A stretch of DNA of 64,000 nt, taken from Lottia gigantea. Lineage: Eukaryota; Mollusca; Gastropoda; Lottiidae. Shown here piece by piece: positions 48,001-64,000 of the stretch. The notes beneath the pieces are model-generated. The model saw only the letters and a program-made list of their open reading frames with translations. It had not been told where the DNA came from and made no database searches. Location: the NCBI RefSeq assembly GCF_000327385.1, contig NW_008707123.1:498280-562279 (forward strand), in the 5' to 3' direction. The translations under genes and the position numbers were made by a program. Every line of letters starts with the position of its first letter. Position 1 is the stretch's first letter.

Positions 48001-49507
48001 TCCGCTTGTATCTCGAATGATTTTTGGACCAGTGCTCGGTGATATTGGAGCCAATCTATCATTGATGTTCCGATTAGAATAGTTCGGTGATCGTCTTGGT
48101 GATCTTCTTGGTGATCTTCTCGGCGAATGAGAAGGTGATCTTCGTGATTTTCGTGAGTCTTCTTGTGCTAATCGGCTGAATCTATCACCTGGAAGTTCAG
48201 GACTACGATGAAATCTGTCTTCCCTTTTTCTAAAATAAATCAAAATATGATTTTATGCAGAAAATTTTCTAGCAAACAAAATTACATCATCTGTTAAAAA
48301 GATGAATGAATAGCAAGGAAATTGACTTGAAACTGGCCTTTTTCAGAAATTTATGATGGTAAACTTCACCTTAAGGTATCATTAAATATCTGAATCAATT
48401 CTGAATTTAATGATGTAAAATTTGAAAAGGTCTGAGCTAATGAGTATGGAGGTAACTTGACTGCAGTGATACAACGTTACCTTTGATGTTTGCGTTACGA
48501 ACCCGTTCTGGATTCAATATGGCCGAAGCTTGAATACGGTCTATTATGACTGGTATTATAATGGATTACTTACCTTGATGGAGATCTGGACCTAGATCGT
48601 TGTTTACCTCTAGTATTCCTATTTCGGTCCGGGGACGATATACGTCTGTTTGGAGGTGATAGTTTTTTAACTGGGGACCTGGAAACACGTCTACGAGGGG
48701 AGGGGGTCAATAAACTCTTATCTTTGATTGGCGATCGAGGTTGTCTGACTGGAGATCTAGATACTCGCCTTTTAGGTGAATGTAAACGTTTTCTATTCAC
48801 TGGTGATCTCGGCTCGCGTCTACGTGGTGATCGCGATCCTTTTCTCCCTGGTGATTTTCTGTCTATTTTCCCTGATGACTTTCTATACGGAGACCTTGAC
48901 CTTCGTCTGTAGGGTGATCTGGATTTACGTCTGTCAAGGCTTCGACTTCTTCTTCGTATTGGTGAAGGAGAGAATCTAAAGTTCATAAAAATATTAAAAA
49001 GCCTGCCAATTAATTGATTTGAAAAGGAGTTTTACATCCTACTTTTCTGCACAGAGTTAGGCTAATTAAGGAAGAAGGAGAGAAAAACGTCCCTCTTAGA
49101 CTGCTGCATCATTGTTAAGATCAGTGGCATCCCCCTTCCTGGCTGGGAAAGAATTGCATGTGGGCTCCCCTAGAATCTCTGTTATTTTGGGTTTTATCTA
49201 GTTCAGAGAAAGCCAGTAAGAGGTGCAAGGGGCTTGAGCTTTTATACATAACCCAACTAAACTCATTTGAAGTCATCACAGTAGTGCATCACTCACTCTC
49301 TAGTCTGCAATCATATGCAGATTGCTTTTCCTTAATGCAAATTCTTCTGGGTAAGTCTTTTTATTGTAATTCGACTGTGAAAAGACACCACGATGATCGT
49401 TCAAAGAAGGCATCTCTGTTATGATCAAAGGTTATAAATGAAATCAATAACAAGTCTAACCTTCGCCCATTCTTGTGATTATTTTGAAATCGTCCGGGAT
49501 GAGGCAT
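42083..49507 (-). CDS. BCLAF1/THRAP3-family Arg/Ser-rich nuclear protein
   Basis: Minus-strand exons 5'-3': 49507-49461, 48975-48574, 48229-47663, 47491-47327, 47202-47065, 46819-46695, 46529-46467, 46316-46249, 42649-42451, 42258-42083; phases close (649 aa). It starts MPHPGRFQNN, then has dense RS/RSP repeats (RRRSRS, SPRRRSPSP) in exons 2-4. Exon 5 carries NPNDLRHNL, matching the DPNDLRHDIERR block of human BCLAF3 and DPVDLRLDIERR of THRAP3. The end holds a split SELOR/Btz-type motif: NPTKIPKGVKYFQ-HDNR (exons 8 and 9) and RGKWKHDLFEK (exon 10), resembling CASC3 and THRAP3 eIF4A3-binding segments. These proteins act in pre-mRNA processing and transcript export, so a nuclear mRNP role is inferred. 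Which vertebrate paralogue it matches cannot be decided by eye. A 3.6-kb intron 8 contains another spliceable exon. Confidence 0.78.
43445..43540. repeat. Dispersed repeat family F copy
   Basis: CTACAAATAGGGGACAGACT, GACTCAA and GACAACTGTCC are shared with 57575-57680 (TACAAATAAGGGCAGACTGA..., GACAACTGTCC). Both copies are intronic. Confidence 0.45.
43869..44010 (+). repeat. SINE-like family A copy, 3'-truncated
   Basis: Shares AAATGAATGGAGT, CTACTCTTCTGCACCATGTG, GCAATGAGGGTAATTTTGCC and TTTCTAACTGT with the full copy at 13841. Confidence 0.6.
44017..44022 (-). terminator. Polyadenylation signal downstream of the intronic terminal exon
   Basis: TTTATT on the plus strand (AATAAA on the minus) about 136 nt beyond the 44158 stop. 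Confidence 0.45.
44158..44967 (-). CDS. Possible alternative terminal exon (269 codons) in intron 8 of the BCLAF1/THRAP3-type gene
   Basis: A single open exon with an excellent minus-strand acceptor (long pyrimidine tract then TTTTCAG), phase 0, ending at TAA 44158-44160 with AATAAA (minus) at 44017-44022. The main gene's exon 8 ends in phase 0, so it could splice here instead of to 42649. The first ~110 residues (TGKAKIVNFIQGYVVG..., FRLYHETMFIHAISFC, LWSTLKTIDGSTCLGV) alternate hydrophobic strands and could be an OB-fold; the rest is acidic, then basic (KKNRSYRKRE, SRRFNRR). I recognise no family. It may instead be the last exon of a separate nested gene whose 5' exon I could not find. Confidence 0.5.
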   Translation of the reverse strand, partial: STGKAKIVNFIQGYVVGVTKTFKSHRNVDQFYFRLYHETMFIHAISFCYKLWSTLKTIDGSTCLGVTFNRAKLRPPRLHKPWNLVIDRFTRIKTELMPFPMHLETDEREVAKAKPGKTVDLYADEESYNFDNEDEEAEDEPQDVSLEQVSDEEFTSINDEKEGDADFTSKVSGSDWLEVKSESLAEKSEAAPMKTELYSDSAPIKMEFKGMNPENPVLKGSFPLKSDFLHGQNVEMEDKKAFKFLKKNRSYRKRESSPTEYKSRRFNRR

Positions 49508-49779
49508 TTTAGTGCTTTCGGGACTAATTCTATTAACGATTGATTGCTTTACATGTTTTTAGAAGCCATTTTCTTCAAGCGTCCTTCACCTTATCAAACC
49601 AATCATTGAAGTATGGTCAAAGGGAGACAACTCGATTTAGTGACTAGACTTCGACTACAGACAACAGTTAATCTCTATAATTTTCTATGCATTATAAACA
49701 TGGACTTTTATGGTTTAATCTATGGAATTCTTCATTTTATTAACTCATAGAAGTTAATTAGACATCACCTGACTCTGGG

Positions 49780-50300
49780 TTATATTCTAGAGAGTGAGTC
49801 ACTGTTGTACTATTGTCGGTTTATAGAAACACTGGATATCACTTAACTCAGAGGTATATGTTAGAGAGTGGTCCACTGTTGTACTATTGTCTGTTATAGG
49901 AGCACCAGACATCACCTCTGGGTTATATTCTAGAGGGTGGTCCTCTGTTGTACTATTGTCTGTTATAGGAGCACCAGACATCACCTCTGGGTTATATTCT
50001 AGAGGGTGGTCCTCTGTTGTATTATTATCTGTATAGAAACACCAGACATCACCTAACTCTGGGTTATATTCTAGAGAGTGGTCCACTGTTGTACTATTGT
50101 CTGTTATAGGAGCACCAGACATCACCTCTGGGTTATATTCTAGAGGGTGGTCCTCTGTTGTACTATTGTCTGTTATAGGAGCACCAGACATCACCTCTGG
50201 GTTATATTCTAGAGGGTGGTCCTCTGTTGTACTATTATCTGTATAGAAACACCAGACATCACCTAACTCTGGGTTATATGTTAGAGGGTGGTGCACTGTT
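49780..50300. repeat. 69/75-bp minisatellite with an open reading frame on the minus strand
   Basis: Units contain ACATCACCTCTGGGTTATAT, TCTAGAGGGTGGTCC and GTTGTACTATT. Two forms alternate: a 69-bp unit with GTTATAGGAGCACCAG and a longer one with TATAGAAACACCAG and CACCTAACTCTG. Both lengths are multiples of three, so a minus-strand frame of 212 codons stays open (repeat DNSTTEDHPLEYNPEVMSGA). No splice signals or promoter support coding. Confidence 0.85.
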
Positions 50301-50832
50301 GAACTAATCCTATGTTTTGAAGCGCAGAATTTATTGCAAAAGATTACCAGAAGGGCACTCAACATAAAGACAAAACGGTTTAAAACTTGTGATAGAATTT
50401 TATTTACATCAAATGAGACATTACTAGATTCAACCACACAACAAAAACATTAAAAAATAAACTTATAGTTAGTATACAATTAAATGCAACCCAATGTACA
50501 CTAAAGATCTTATTAAGGGCAAGTTACCAGGATGACACCTTGCTATATCAAAGGTATTTAGAGTTTTTCAGCCTTTGATCCATCAAGTTGAGATGCTACA
50601 ACGACGTAAATAGAACAGAAGGAGAAATTATTTCTAAAAGAAGCAAGTATGAACTTGTGGATCAAAGTAATAGGTATTAAGACTCTATATACCTTTGTAC
50701 AACAAAATGAACAACTGGTAACTTTCCTGCCCTATAAAAACTAATTTTGATTTCAAATATACCCTTAATTAATATCACAAACACAGACATAAATATGGCA
50801 TCCCTATAATAGGGGAACCTGTTAGGAAAACG

Positions 50833-51121
50833 CCCATCTTCACAATGTCAAGTTATTACGAACTTTGTCTTATACCTTGACTGCAATAGCCTATTTTCTT
50901 TTAATACAAAATACAGCGATTTGATTGGATTGTATGGCAGGGAATACAATAAATTAAACATATTATGGCTAATGGTTTACAGTCTATATATCTACGAGTC
51001 TGATTGGCTGTATTCGCTTGCGTACAATCCAATCAAATCGCTGCATTTACAAACTTACATGATACAAGAAAGATGACTATTGCAGTTGAAGTTCGTAATT
51101 GCTTGACATTGTTAAGATGGG
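50833..51121. mobile_element. Foldback MITE family B, complete copy
   Basis: Ends are CCCATCTTCACAATGTCAAG and CTTGACATTGTTAAGATGGG, true inverted repeats that continue inwards for over 100 bp (AGCGATTTGATTGGATTGTA against TACAATCCAATCAAATCGCT). About 289 bp, no coding capacity. No clear target duplication, so the superfamily is open. Confidence 0.75.
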
Positions 51122-51386
51122 AAAACCCCCACAAAAATTAATGAAAAATGTGACCCTCCATCAAATAGACAGTCAAATTAAAAACAAAAAAACAACCATA
51201 AGCTTGGTCACTGATATCTATTTTACATACCATCAAAAATTAGGAAAACACGAATAATTTATTCAAAAAATATCATATTAAAATCCAAGCTAGAAAATGG
51301 ATATAATTGTCTTATTTTGATTACAAAAAAAAAGAATTTAAACGTTTAAATATTGATTAATATCAATCAAAGGGATTCAAAACAGA

Positions 51387-51495
51387 TTTTTACTAGCCTT
51401 TGTAAATATATCAGAGACACTTATAGCTTTTATTTACATTCCAAAATGGTAAAAATAGAAGCTATTGATAATGTTCACAATACATCCACAAAGGC
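51387..51495. repeat. Small foldback repeat family D
   Basis: Arms TAGCCTTTGTAAATATATC / CACAATACATCCACAAAGGC and ATAGCTTTTATTTAC / GTAAAAATAGAAGCTAT pair around a short centre. Related sequence (CTTTGTATGTGTATCAGAGA, ACTTATAGCTTCTATTTACG) occurs at about 19385-19475. Confidence 0.6.
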
Positions 51496-51967
51496 TTAAC
51501 AAAATATCTTTTGAATCCCTAAATTTTTCACAACATAAATCACAAAACTTAAAAAAGAAAACCTCAATTTCTAAAAACTACAAAGCACTGACTAGAGTCT
51601 TTAGACTGGTGTAAAATAACTCAGTTCCTTTACTGACAAACACAATCACAGAGTGGCATCAAGCCTCCAATATCTATTGATTTAGGAGGCACATATTTCA
51701 GACTGGTATTTGAAGTGTTTTGAAGTGTAATTACTTCCATTTCATGACTTTAAAGAGAGAAAGAACCATTTTATTTTTCAAGGATAACAACTTAAGTTCA
51801 CAAGGATCTTGTCTACCAGCTTTATTTCATGGACTGGTTTACTTTGAGCAGGGAGGGAAGATGTAAACAATGATCTGAGACATTAACCATCATTTTGAAT
51901 GATGTTAAATTTGATTTAATTAAATACAACCTAATAATGAATGATTATAAAGGCTATTTAATTTTAA

Positions 51968-52146
51968 TCAAAAGCCAACTATGCCTTGAAGTTAATCTTT
52001 ATTATTTTGATCAAACTATGCCTTGAATTAAGTATTAGTCAATCTAACCAAACTTGAATAATAATTTTTTAAAAAGTATTCAAAAAAAAAATCTATTTCA
52101 AAAACTGAACTATGCCTTGAAATTAATCTTATTTTAATAAAAGCAA

Positions 52147-52160
<14 letters not shown>
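51968..52160. repeat. Local duplication at the PHTF stop codon / 3' UTR
   Basis: The 13-mer ACTATGCCTTGAA occurs at 51978, 52015, 52109 and 52146, spaced 37, 94 and 37 bp. The most upstream copy (in gene sense) includes the last codons and stop of PHTF; the others lie in its 3' UTR. The blocks 51978-52027 and 52109-52158 therefore look like copies of one another. Confidence 0.75.
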
Positions 52161-59323
<7,163 letters not shown>

Positions 59324-60418
59324 AACGTGCCCACCACTCTCTTATGGCCTTCTGTTTAGCAGTCTTCTATTATAAAAACTATTTTCTTTAATTTACTTCA
59401 AAACAGTGACTATATAAGTAAAAAATAAAACCAATGATACGATTGAAGCAATCTTTCCTATAAACCTTTCTAAGCTTATCAAAATCTAAATTGAGATTTA
59501 TACATGGAAAAAACCTGATAAATCAAAAATAAACATTACCATGGTAACCTGTTTATATATCAGGAAGGATGTTAATAGATGATATATAGATATTATACAA
59601 GTATTGTTCTGTATCACATAATACACCATATATATATAACATATTGTTAATCAGATTTCAGGAAAACATTGGCTATCAATTCCACCAATCAAACCTTAGT
59701 CACAGAAACTGGAATTTTTTTTATCTAAGCCAATCACTAATAGTGTTCGCATCTCACCATCTAAAATTGAGCCTTCAAATCCATGTGTATCCAGAATAAT
59801 CTGCATTTGAATGTTAAAATGACAACTCGTAATGTCTAGAGACTGACATATGTAAGGAAATAGGGAGAGAAATTTCTAGTTTGGGATATTTTTAAAGGAA
59901 TTATGCCATATTTGTATATATTTAGTACTTATTTTAGACTATTTACATTATATTCAAGACCAAAATCAACACTCAAAATGGTGAACCTATCCCTTTAAAA
60001 CAGACCCCTCAATATTACAACCAGTCCATATCTCTGACTTTTAGCCCCCTAATAAACAAGGAGAAGTGAAGTACTAATAATGACAAGTCATATTATTTTT
60101 TTATTTAATCATGTAATGTAATATTTTACCTAAATAAAGAAAAGATTAGGAAGTTATAAATATTAATGTTAATGTTAAATTTTTCCTCAATAACTGGAAA
60201 AGTCTAACAATTTGCAAATACAACCATATATTCTAGTAGTTTTTAGTATTTGTAAATACCATCTGATGATAAGAACATGCCAGACTAAGGCTTAAAATAG
60301 CTCTGATATTACATCTAGTCTATTTTGATGTGCACAGTAAAAACAGGTGATAATGTCAGGCAGTCTTAACTATAATGTGAATTTGTGATTGGAAAACAGT
60401 ACTGTATCTATTTAAAGA

Positions 60419-60520
60419 CTGTTAGCTCAATGTGTTAGCTCATATTTGTTAGCTCAACGTGTTAGCTCAATGTGTTAGCTCAAATGTGTTAGCTCATATG
60501 TGCTAGCTAGCTCAAATTGA
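60419..60520 (+). repeat. Short tandem of GTTAGCTCA units
   Basis: Seven copies of TGTTAGCTCAA/T in about 100 bp with spacing of 13-16 bp. Confidence 0.75.
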
Positions 60521-60565
60521 ATACAATTTAAATCCATACAAATAAAACAATTCTATCAACCAAAC

Positions 60566-60649
60566 ATCTCTTCCACAACAGAACAAAATCAGGAGCAATA
60601 ATTGTATACTAGTAGACTTATCAAGCGAGAAGTACCATCAGGTGTTCAG
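60566..60649 (+). repeat. Dispersed repeat family C copy
   Basis: AGGAGCAATAATTGTATACT and GCGAGAAGTACCATCAGGTG match the copy at 8160-8242, in the same orientation. Confidence 0.55.
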
Positions 60650-61657
60650 TGATAATTTGTAAATTGGTCCATGCTTATAAATTCTAAAAGCAGGTACTAT
60701 AATGGCATAAAAAAATACTGAATATTTTCTGCATATGGTTTACATAGAGGAAGTTCTATAGTGTGTCATTTTTCAAGGGAAATTTCTTCAGGTTTTCCTT
60801 CAATTTATCGTGCCATGTGCTACAGATTGGTCATATTAAAGATCCCCACCCACCATGTTGAAATCAACGAACCAATTGCATTTTAAATCAATGCTATAAG
60901 TGTTCCTGATACATTTAAAAAAATTAGATAACCTGTTGACTATCCCTTTATAGAGATTTATGACTACCATTTTTTATAACTGAATAATAGTCACTTGTGT
61001 AAATTTATAATTTAAAGAAATAGTCATCCTAAGAAAAGGTTCATTCTGTTCATAAATCATGAATTCAAAACCTCCCATATCAGATAACAATAATTGTTGT
61101 TTTTTTATGACTTAAGTAAACAATACAGTAATATATGGTAATGTCTTTAGAAAAGAGTTCATGTTGTATGAAGATTGTCGCTGAAAGACTTTAATGCTCC
61201 TGTTCACAGAGTTTACATACTTTTTTAAAAGCTAAATTCCAGTTCTGGGAGAATTATCCTGATTAGAATTATGTATTTGAAACCTGTGCGACAGATGGCT
61301 TAGCTATGGATTAATAAAGCAACCATTTCATCATATCAACCACATGAAACAATCACAATGACAAGCAAAAATTTTAATCCACCTTTTAAAATTTACAGAC
61401 TACAGCCAAATGCTATAGATTATATTCTAAGAGGACTAGATCTACAGAGTTGTTCAGGCCCATTCAATATATTTTAATCAATCCATTCTGCCATTAAGTT
61501 TTAATCCAAAACAAAGGCAAAGCAGATGCCAGAATTCCACCCCATTCCTCGCACTTTCTTTGAATACTTTTACGATCCACGCGGATATCCCTTCCCCCAC
61601 ACATCCAGGGGCAATCTATTGTCTAAATAGGCCTGGTTAAAATAAAATTGCACTCAC

Positions 61658-61980
61658 CGATCTGAATTGAGAGGAAAATAATGAGAACCACTGTTTTACT
61701 TTCCTGCTTTACGTCAAACAAAATTTACGTAACCTTGACCTTTCTAAATTTATTTTATTGTGCCTCGATTTACAAGACACTTTTCTTTTTCTTTTTTTTT
61801 TCTTGAAAAATGAAATTTCAGATAAAAACCGAGTCTCTTACGTTGATCCCGTTTGATTTTACTTGTTTTTGAAATAAAAGAGGAATACAACCGTGCATTG
61901 TGGTAGTCCAAGCTAAACTCTTTTATGAATGAACTTGTTAAGAGCAGACGGAATTGTTTGTTGTCTGAGTCCATCTGTCG
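61658..61980 (-). other. Inferred non-coding first exon of the PHTF gene
   Basis: On the minus strand the sequence ends in CAATTCAGATCGGTGAGTGC, a strong donor (GTGAGT, 61657-61652), between the PHTF coding exons and the divergent RNF181 start. It contains a 74-codon open frame beginning MDSDNKQFRL (61974-61750), which would be an upstream ORF if the leader reaches that far. The exon's 5' limit is not visible. Confidence 0.45.
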
Positions 61981-62116
61981 CGAGTATTGTTTACATCCGG
62001 TAGAATGATTTTGACATTTTGATAAATTTATTACTCAGTTTTATACTCAAGTTTACGTGTATTTTTTAAGTGAAGTCAAACAAGAATATCAAGGACAGAA
62101 TTAACTAATATTCAAG
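61981..62116. promoter_or_regulatory. Probable bidirectional promoter, PHTF / RNF181
   Basis: The two gene starts lie head-to-head within about 140 bp. ACATCCGGT (61993-62001) is ACCGGATGT on the minus strand, an ETS/GABP-type core typical of bidirectional housekeeping promoters. No TATA box is clear. Confidence 0.5.
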
Positions 62117-63611
62117 ATGGCTGAATACGCAGACGAACACGATATGAGTGCTGGAGAAGGCCCTCCACCAGATCAGTTATTGTTGAGAATTATTCAAATG
62201 GCAAGGCAAGTTACTTGTTGATATTGTGTCTCTCTCCTGGTCCTGCTGCCAATTCTGGTCATACTCCCAGTCCAAGGGTCTTATCATGCGGATGGGATAA
62301 TAAACTGAGGCCCCGTTTATAGGCTACAGGCTATGCACGTTTAAGATCTCACTCGAGCTGGAAATCGAAAAAATACCAGGCAAATGCTTTTGTCATGGCC
62401 AAATTTTCCTTTATGGCGCACTGCATGATGTTACCTGTGTTCATTAGCCCAATAGGCTACAGACCAGTAGGACATAAACCTCCATTCATTTCTTTCCATT
62501 TCTCTTTCAGGCAACTAGATTTAATACAAGATGAATTAGATGGGTGAGTGAGTGGTTTGTTTTTGTAATCTTCTAAAAAACTTAGGTAGATCTAATGTTA
62601 CAGCCTAAGTTAAAAAAAAGTTGCAAAATTGCTGAGTCACTATAGGTCTTCCTATTTGTACATCTAAAAGGGTACAGAATAAGGGGTAGGCATTTTGCCA
62701 TAACAAGAATTGTATCAGCTAATATTTCGTGATCTGATATTTTTGTCGTTTTTTTCTATTTTCAGTCCGTTTAACTTCACTGGTAAAGCTCCACCAGCCT
62801 CAAAGAAAGCCGTGGAAGAACTAGAAACTAGAGTTATTTCCCCTACCTCTCCGTGTAAGTCTACTTTTAAGTTCTTGATTTATTTGTTCATTTCATGTAT
62901 GCCGAAATATAATTGATTTCAAAGCATACGCCAATTTTTTGACATTTTTTATTGTCTTGGTATTCTAGGTTTAGGAAGACAATGTGCTATATGTCTAGCT
63001 GAATTTGAAGAAGAAAACGAAAGTAAAATTTTACCCTGCAATCATCAGTTTCATTCCACTTGTATCTTAACTTGGCTAAAACAGGTTTGTGCCAATTTCT
63101 TTATTAAACAAGTTCGGAAGTTTTATTGAGCAAGCCTTAAGGTCAGACATCATTAGTCATGAAGCAATCATTAAAACACAGTTTCTCAAGATTCTAACAC
63201 CAAAGTCAAGGGACAGAGTTAGATTGGAAAGCTGTTTATCATTTTGTTGTCATGGGTTTTGGATATGAATCCTCATCAGGACAGTTAGTTTAGCCGCTTA
63301 TGATATTGTAGGTAAATTCCTGTCCAGAGTGTCGACATGAGTTACCAACTGATGATGAACAATATGAAGAAATGAAGAGACACAAGGTAGGTTTATTCTT
63401 TTTAAATCTTAAAAGGGTTCAGGGCAGCACTCTAGCCAGGAATGGAGCTGGAACTCGCAGCTACATGAGTTGAATTAGCTGGGATCTTGGTTGTGTACAA
63501 ATTAATCAATCTAGATCCGAAATATTCTTAATCCTTGGTTTTATTTTTCAGGCTAGAGCTAAACAGAGAGAGTTTGAACAAGAATCACTGCATAATTCAA
63601 TGTTTGGATGA
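62117..63611 (+). CDS. RNF181: RNF181-type RING-H2 E3 ubiquitin ligase
   Basis: Exons 62117-62205, 62511-62543, 62766-62854, 62969-63084, 63312-63386, 63552-63611; phases close to 153 aa, exactly the length of human RNF181. The N-terminus MAEYADEHD matches the MASYFDEHD start of that family, followed by [12 protein letters not shown]. The RING-H2 zinc ligands are all present: C76, C79, C94, H96, H99, C102, C113, C116 ([24 protein letters not shown]), then [12 protein letters not shown] and a basic tail ending LHNSMFG. It transfers ubiquitin from an E2 to substrates; the human protein was reported to bind integrin alpha-IIb. Intron 1 begins with GC rather than GT (AAG|GCAAGT), the only choice that keeps the frame. 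Confidence 0.94.
62281..62492 (-). repeat. SINE-like family A, near full-length reverse copy in RNF181 intron 1
   Basis: TTATCATGCGGATGGGATAA, CTATGCACGTTTAAGATCTC and CATTAGCCCAATAGGC are the reverse complement of the 13841-14042 copy end to end. Confidence 0.65.
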
Positions 63612-63864
63612 CACCTAATAGATTTATAGTATAGACTTGATGTTTAAATACATGGGTGGAAGGATCGTTCATTAATATTATGTAATTGTATATACTAGAG
63701 AGATCTGTGAAGTGTCTCTTAAGATATGCTTAATGGTTACTGGTATATTACTTGTGTCTAAAACATTTCATTTCATTTACATTCAGTGTTCAAAGGCTTC
63801 AAGGGATCATAAAGTTTCTTCACCAATTTTTGTACCAATTGAATGTATAGTTTGCATAATGAAC

Positions 63865-63870
63865 ATTAAA
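63865..63870 (+). terminator. Polyadenylation signal of RNF181
   Basis: ATTAAA, the commonest variant signal, about 255 bp after the stop; no AATAAA occurs between. Confidence 0.4.
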
Positions 63871-64000
63871 TAGAGTAATATATATATGTATGTGATGTTT
63901 ATTTCAAGGCCCAGTTCTATATTTTATCCAGGAATTTGTGCAGGGTCAGTATTCCACACCTCACCATGGTTTTATTATACTGTAGACTAAAAGCAGGTGC

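Larger units (their letters stand above)
49508..52146. other. Region between the BCLAF1/THRAP3-type promoter side and the PHTF 3' end
   Basis: Contains the 69/75-bp minisatellite, two foldback elements and the PHTF 3' UTR. The BCLAF1/THRAP3-type promoter should lie just above 49507; no TATA box or CpG-rich patch stands out there. Confidence 0.45.
59324..61657. other. First PHTF intron (5' UTR intron), AT-rich
   Basis: Runs from the coding start exon up to the inferred non-coding exon. It holds the short GTTAGCTCA tandem and a family C copy; otherwise I see only AT-rich sequence. Confidence 0.4.

Overview
The window looks like nuclear DNA from a marine lophotrochozoan, most probably a gastropod mollusc such as a limpet. 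It is AT-rich, with GT-AG introns mostly 100-900 bp long. The gene set is animal: ADAM/ADAMTS-type protease, apextrin, Ly-6-type, BCLAF1/THRAP3, PHTF and RNF181 families. There are many short inverted-repeat elements, a SINE-like dispersed repeat and several minisatellites. The species call is inference. All exon models below come from splice-site and phase reasoning on the raw sequence.

Left part (1-10 kb, + strand): the 3' end of a CUB-domain single-pass membrane protein with three PPxY motifs, followed by a complete secreted zinc metalloprotease (signal peptide, prodomain with furin-type site, HELGHSLGARHD catalytic motif, Met-turn, Cys-rich domain, two six-Cys modules and a Thr/Pro-rich tail) with two possible 3' ends. 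Between 10.3 and 13.2 kb lie two blocks of tRNA-like units: plus-oriented units first, then about eleven minus-oriented units. Five of the latter have an exact 138-bp period, and each carries box A-like, box B-like and T-run signals. This is the most unusual structure in the window.

Middle (13-41 kb, + strand): a repeat-rich intergenic stretch; then a 714-residue secreted protein with two Ly-6/uPAR-type (LU) three-finger domains, a Trp/acidic linker and a Thr-rich mucin-like tail, whose first and last introns hold four different minisatellites (about 68 copies of a 31-bp unit in the largest); then an apextrin-like gene (MACPF plus ApeC domains), a likely secreted innate-immune pore-former.

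Right part (42-64 kb): two minus-strand housekeeping genes, an Arg/Ser-rich BCLAF1/THRAP3-family protein (ten exons, with a possible alternative last exon encoding an unrelated 269-residue tail) and a PHTF-family multi-pass membrane protein (16 coding exons). PHTF is head-to-head with a plus-strand RNF181-type RING-H2 ubiquitin ligase across a short, probably bidirectional promoter. One RNF181 intron uses a GC-AG splice pair.

The genes do not form a pathway: three encode secreted or extracellular proteins, one a cell-surface protein, one a nuclear RNA-processing factor, one an ER/Golgi-type membrane protein and one a ubiquitin ligase. No retroviral, LTR or Polinton element was recognised.
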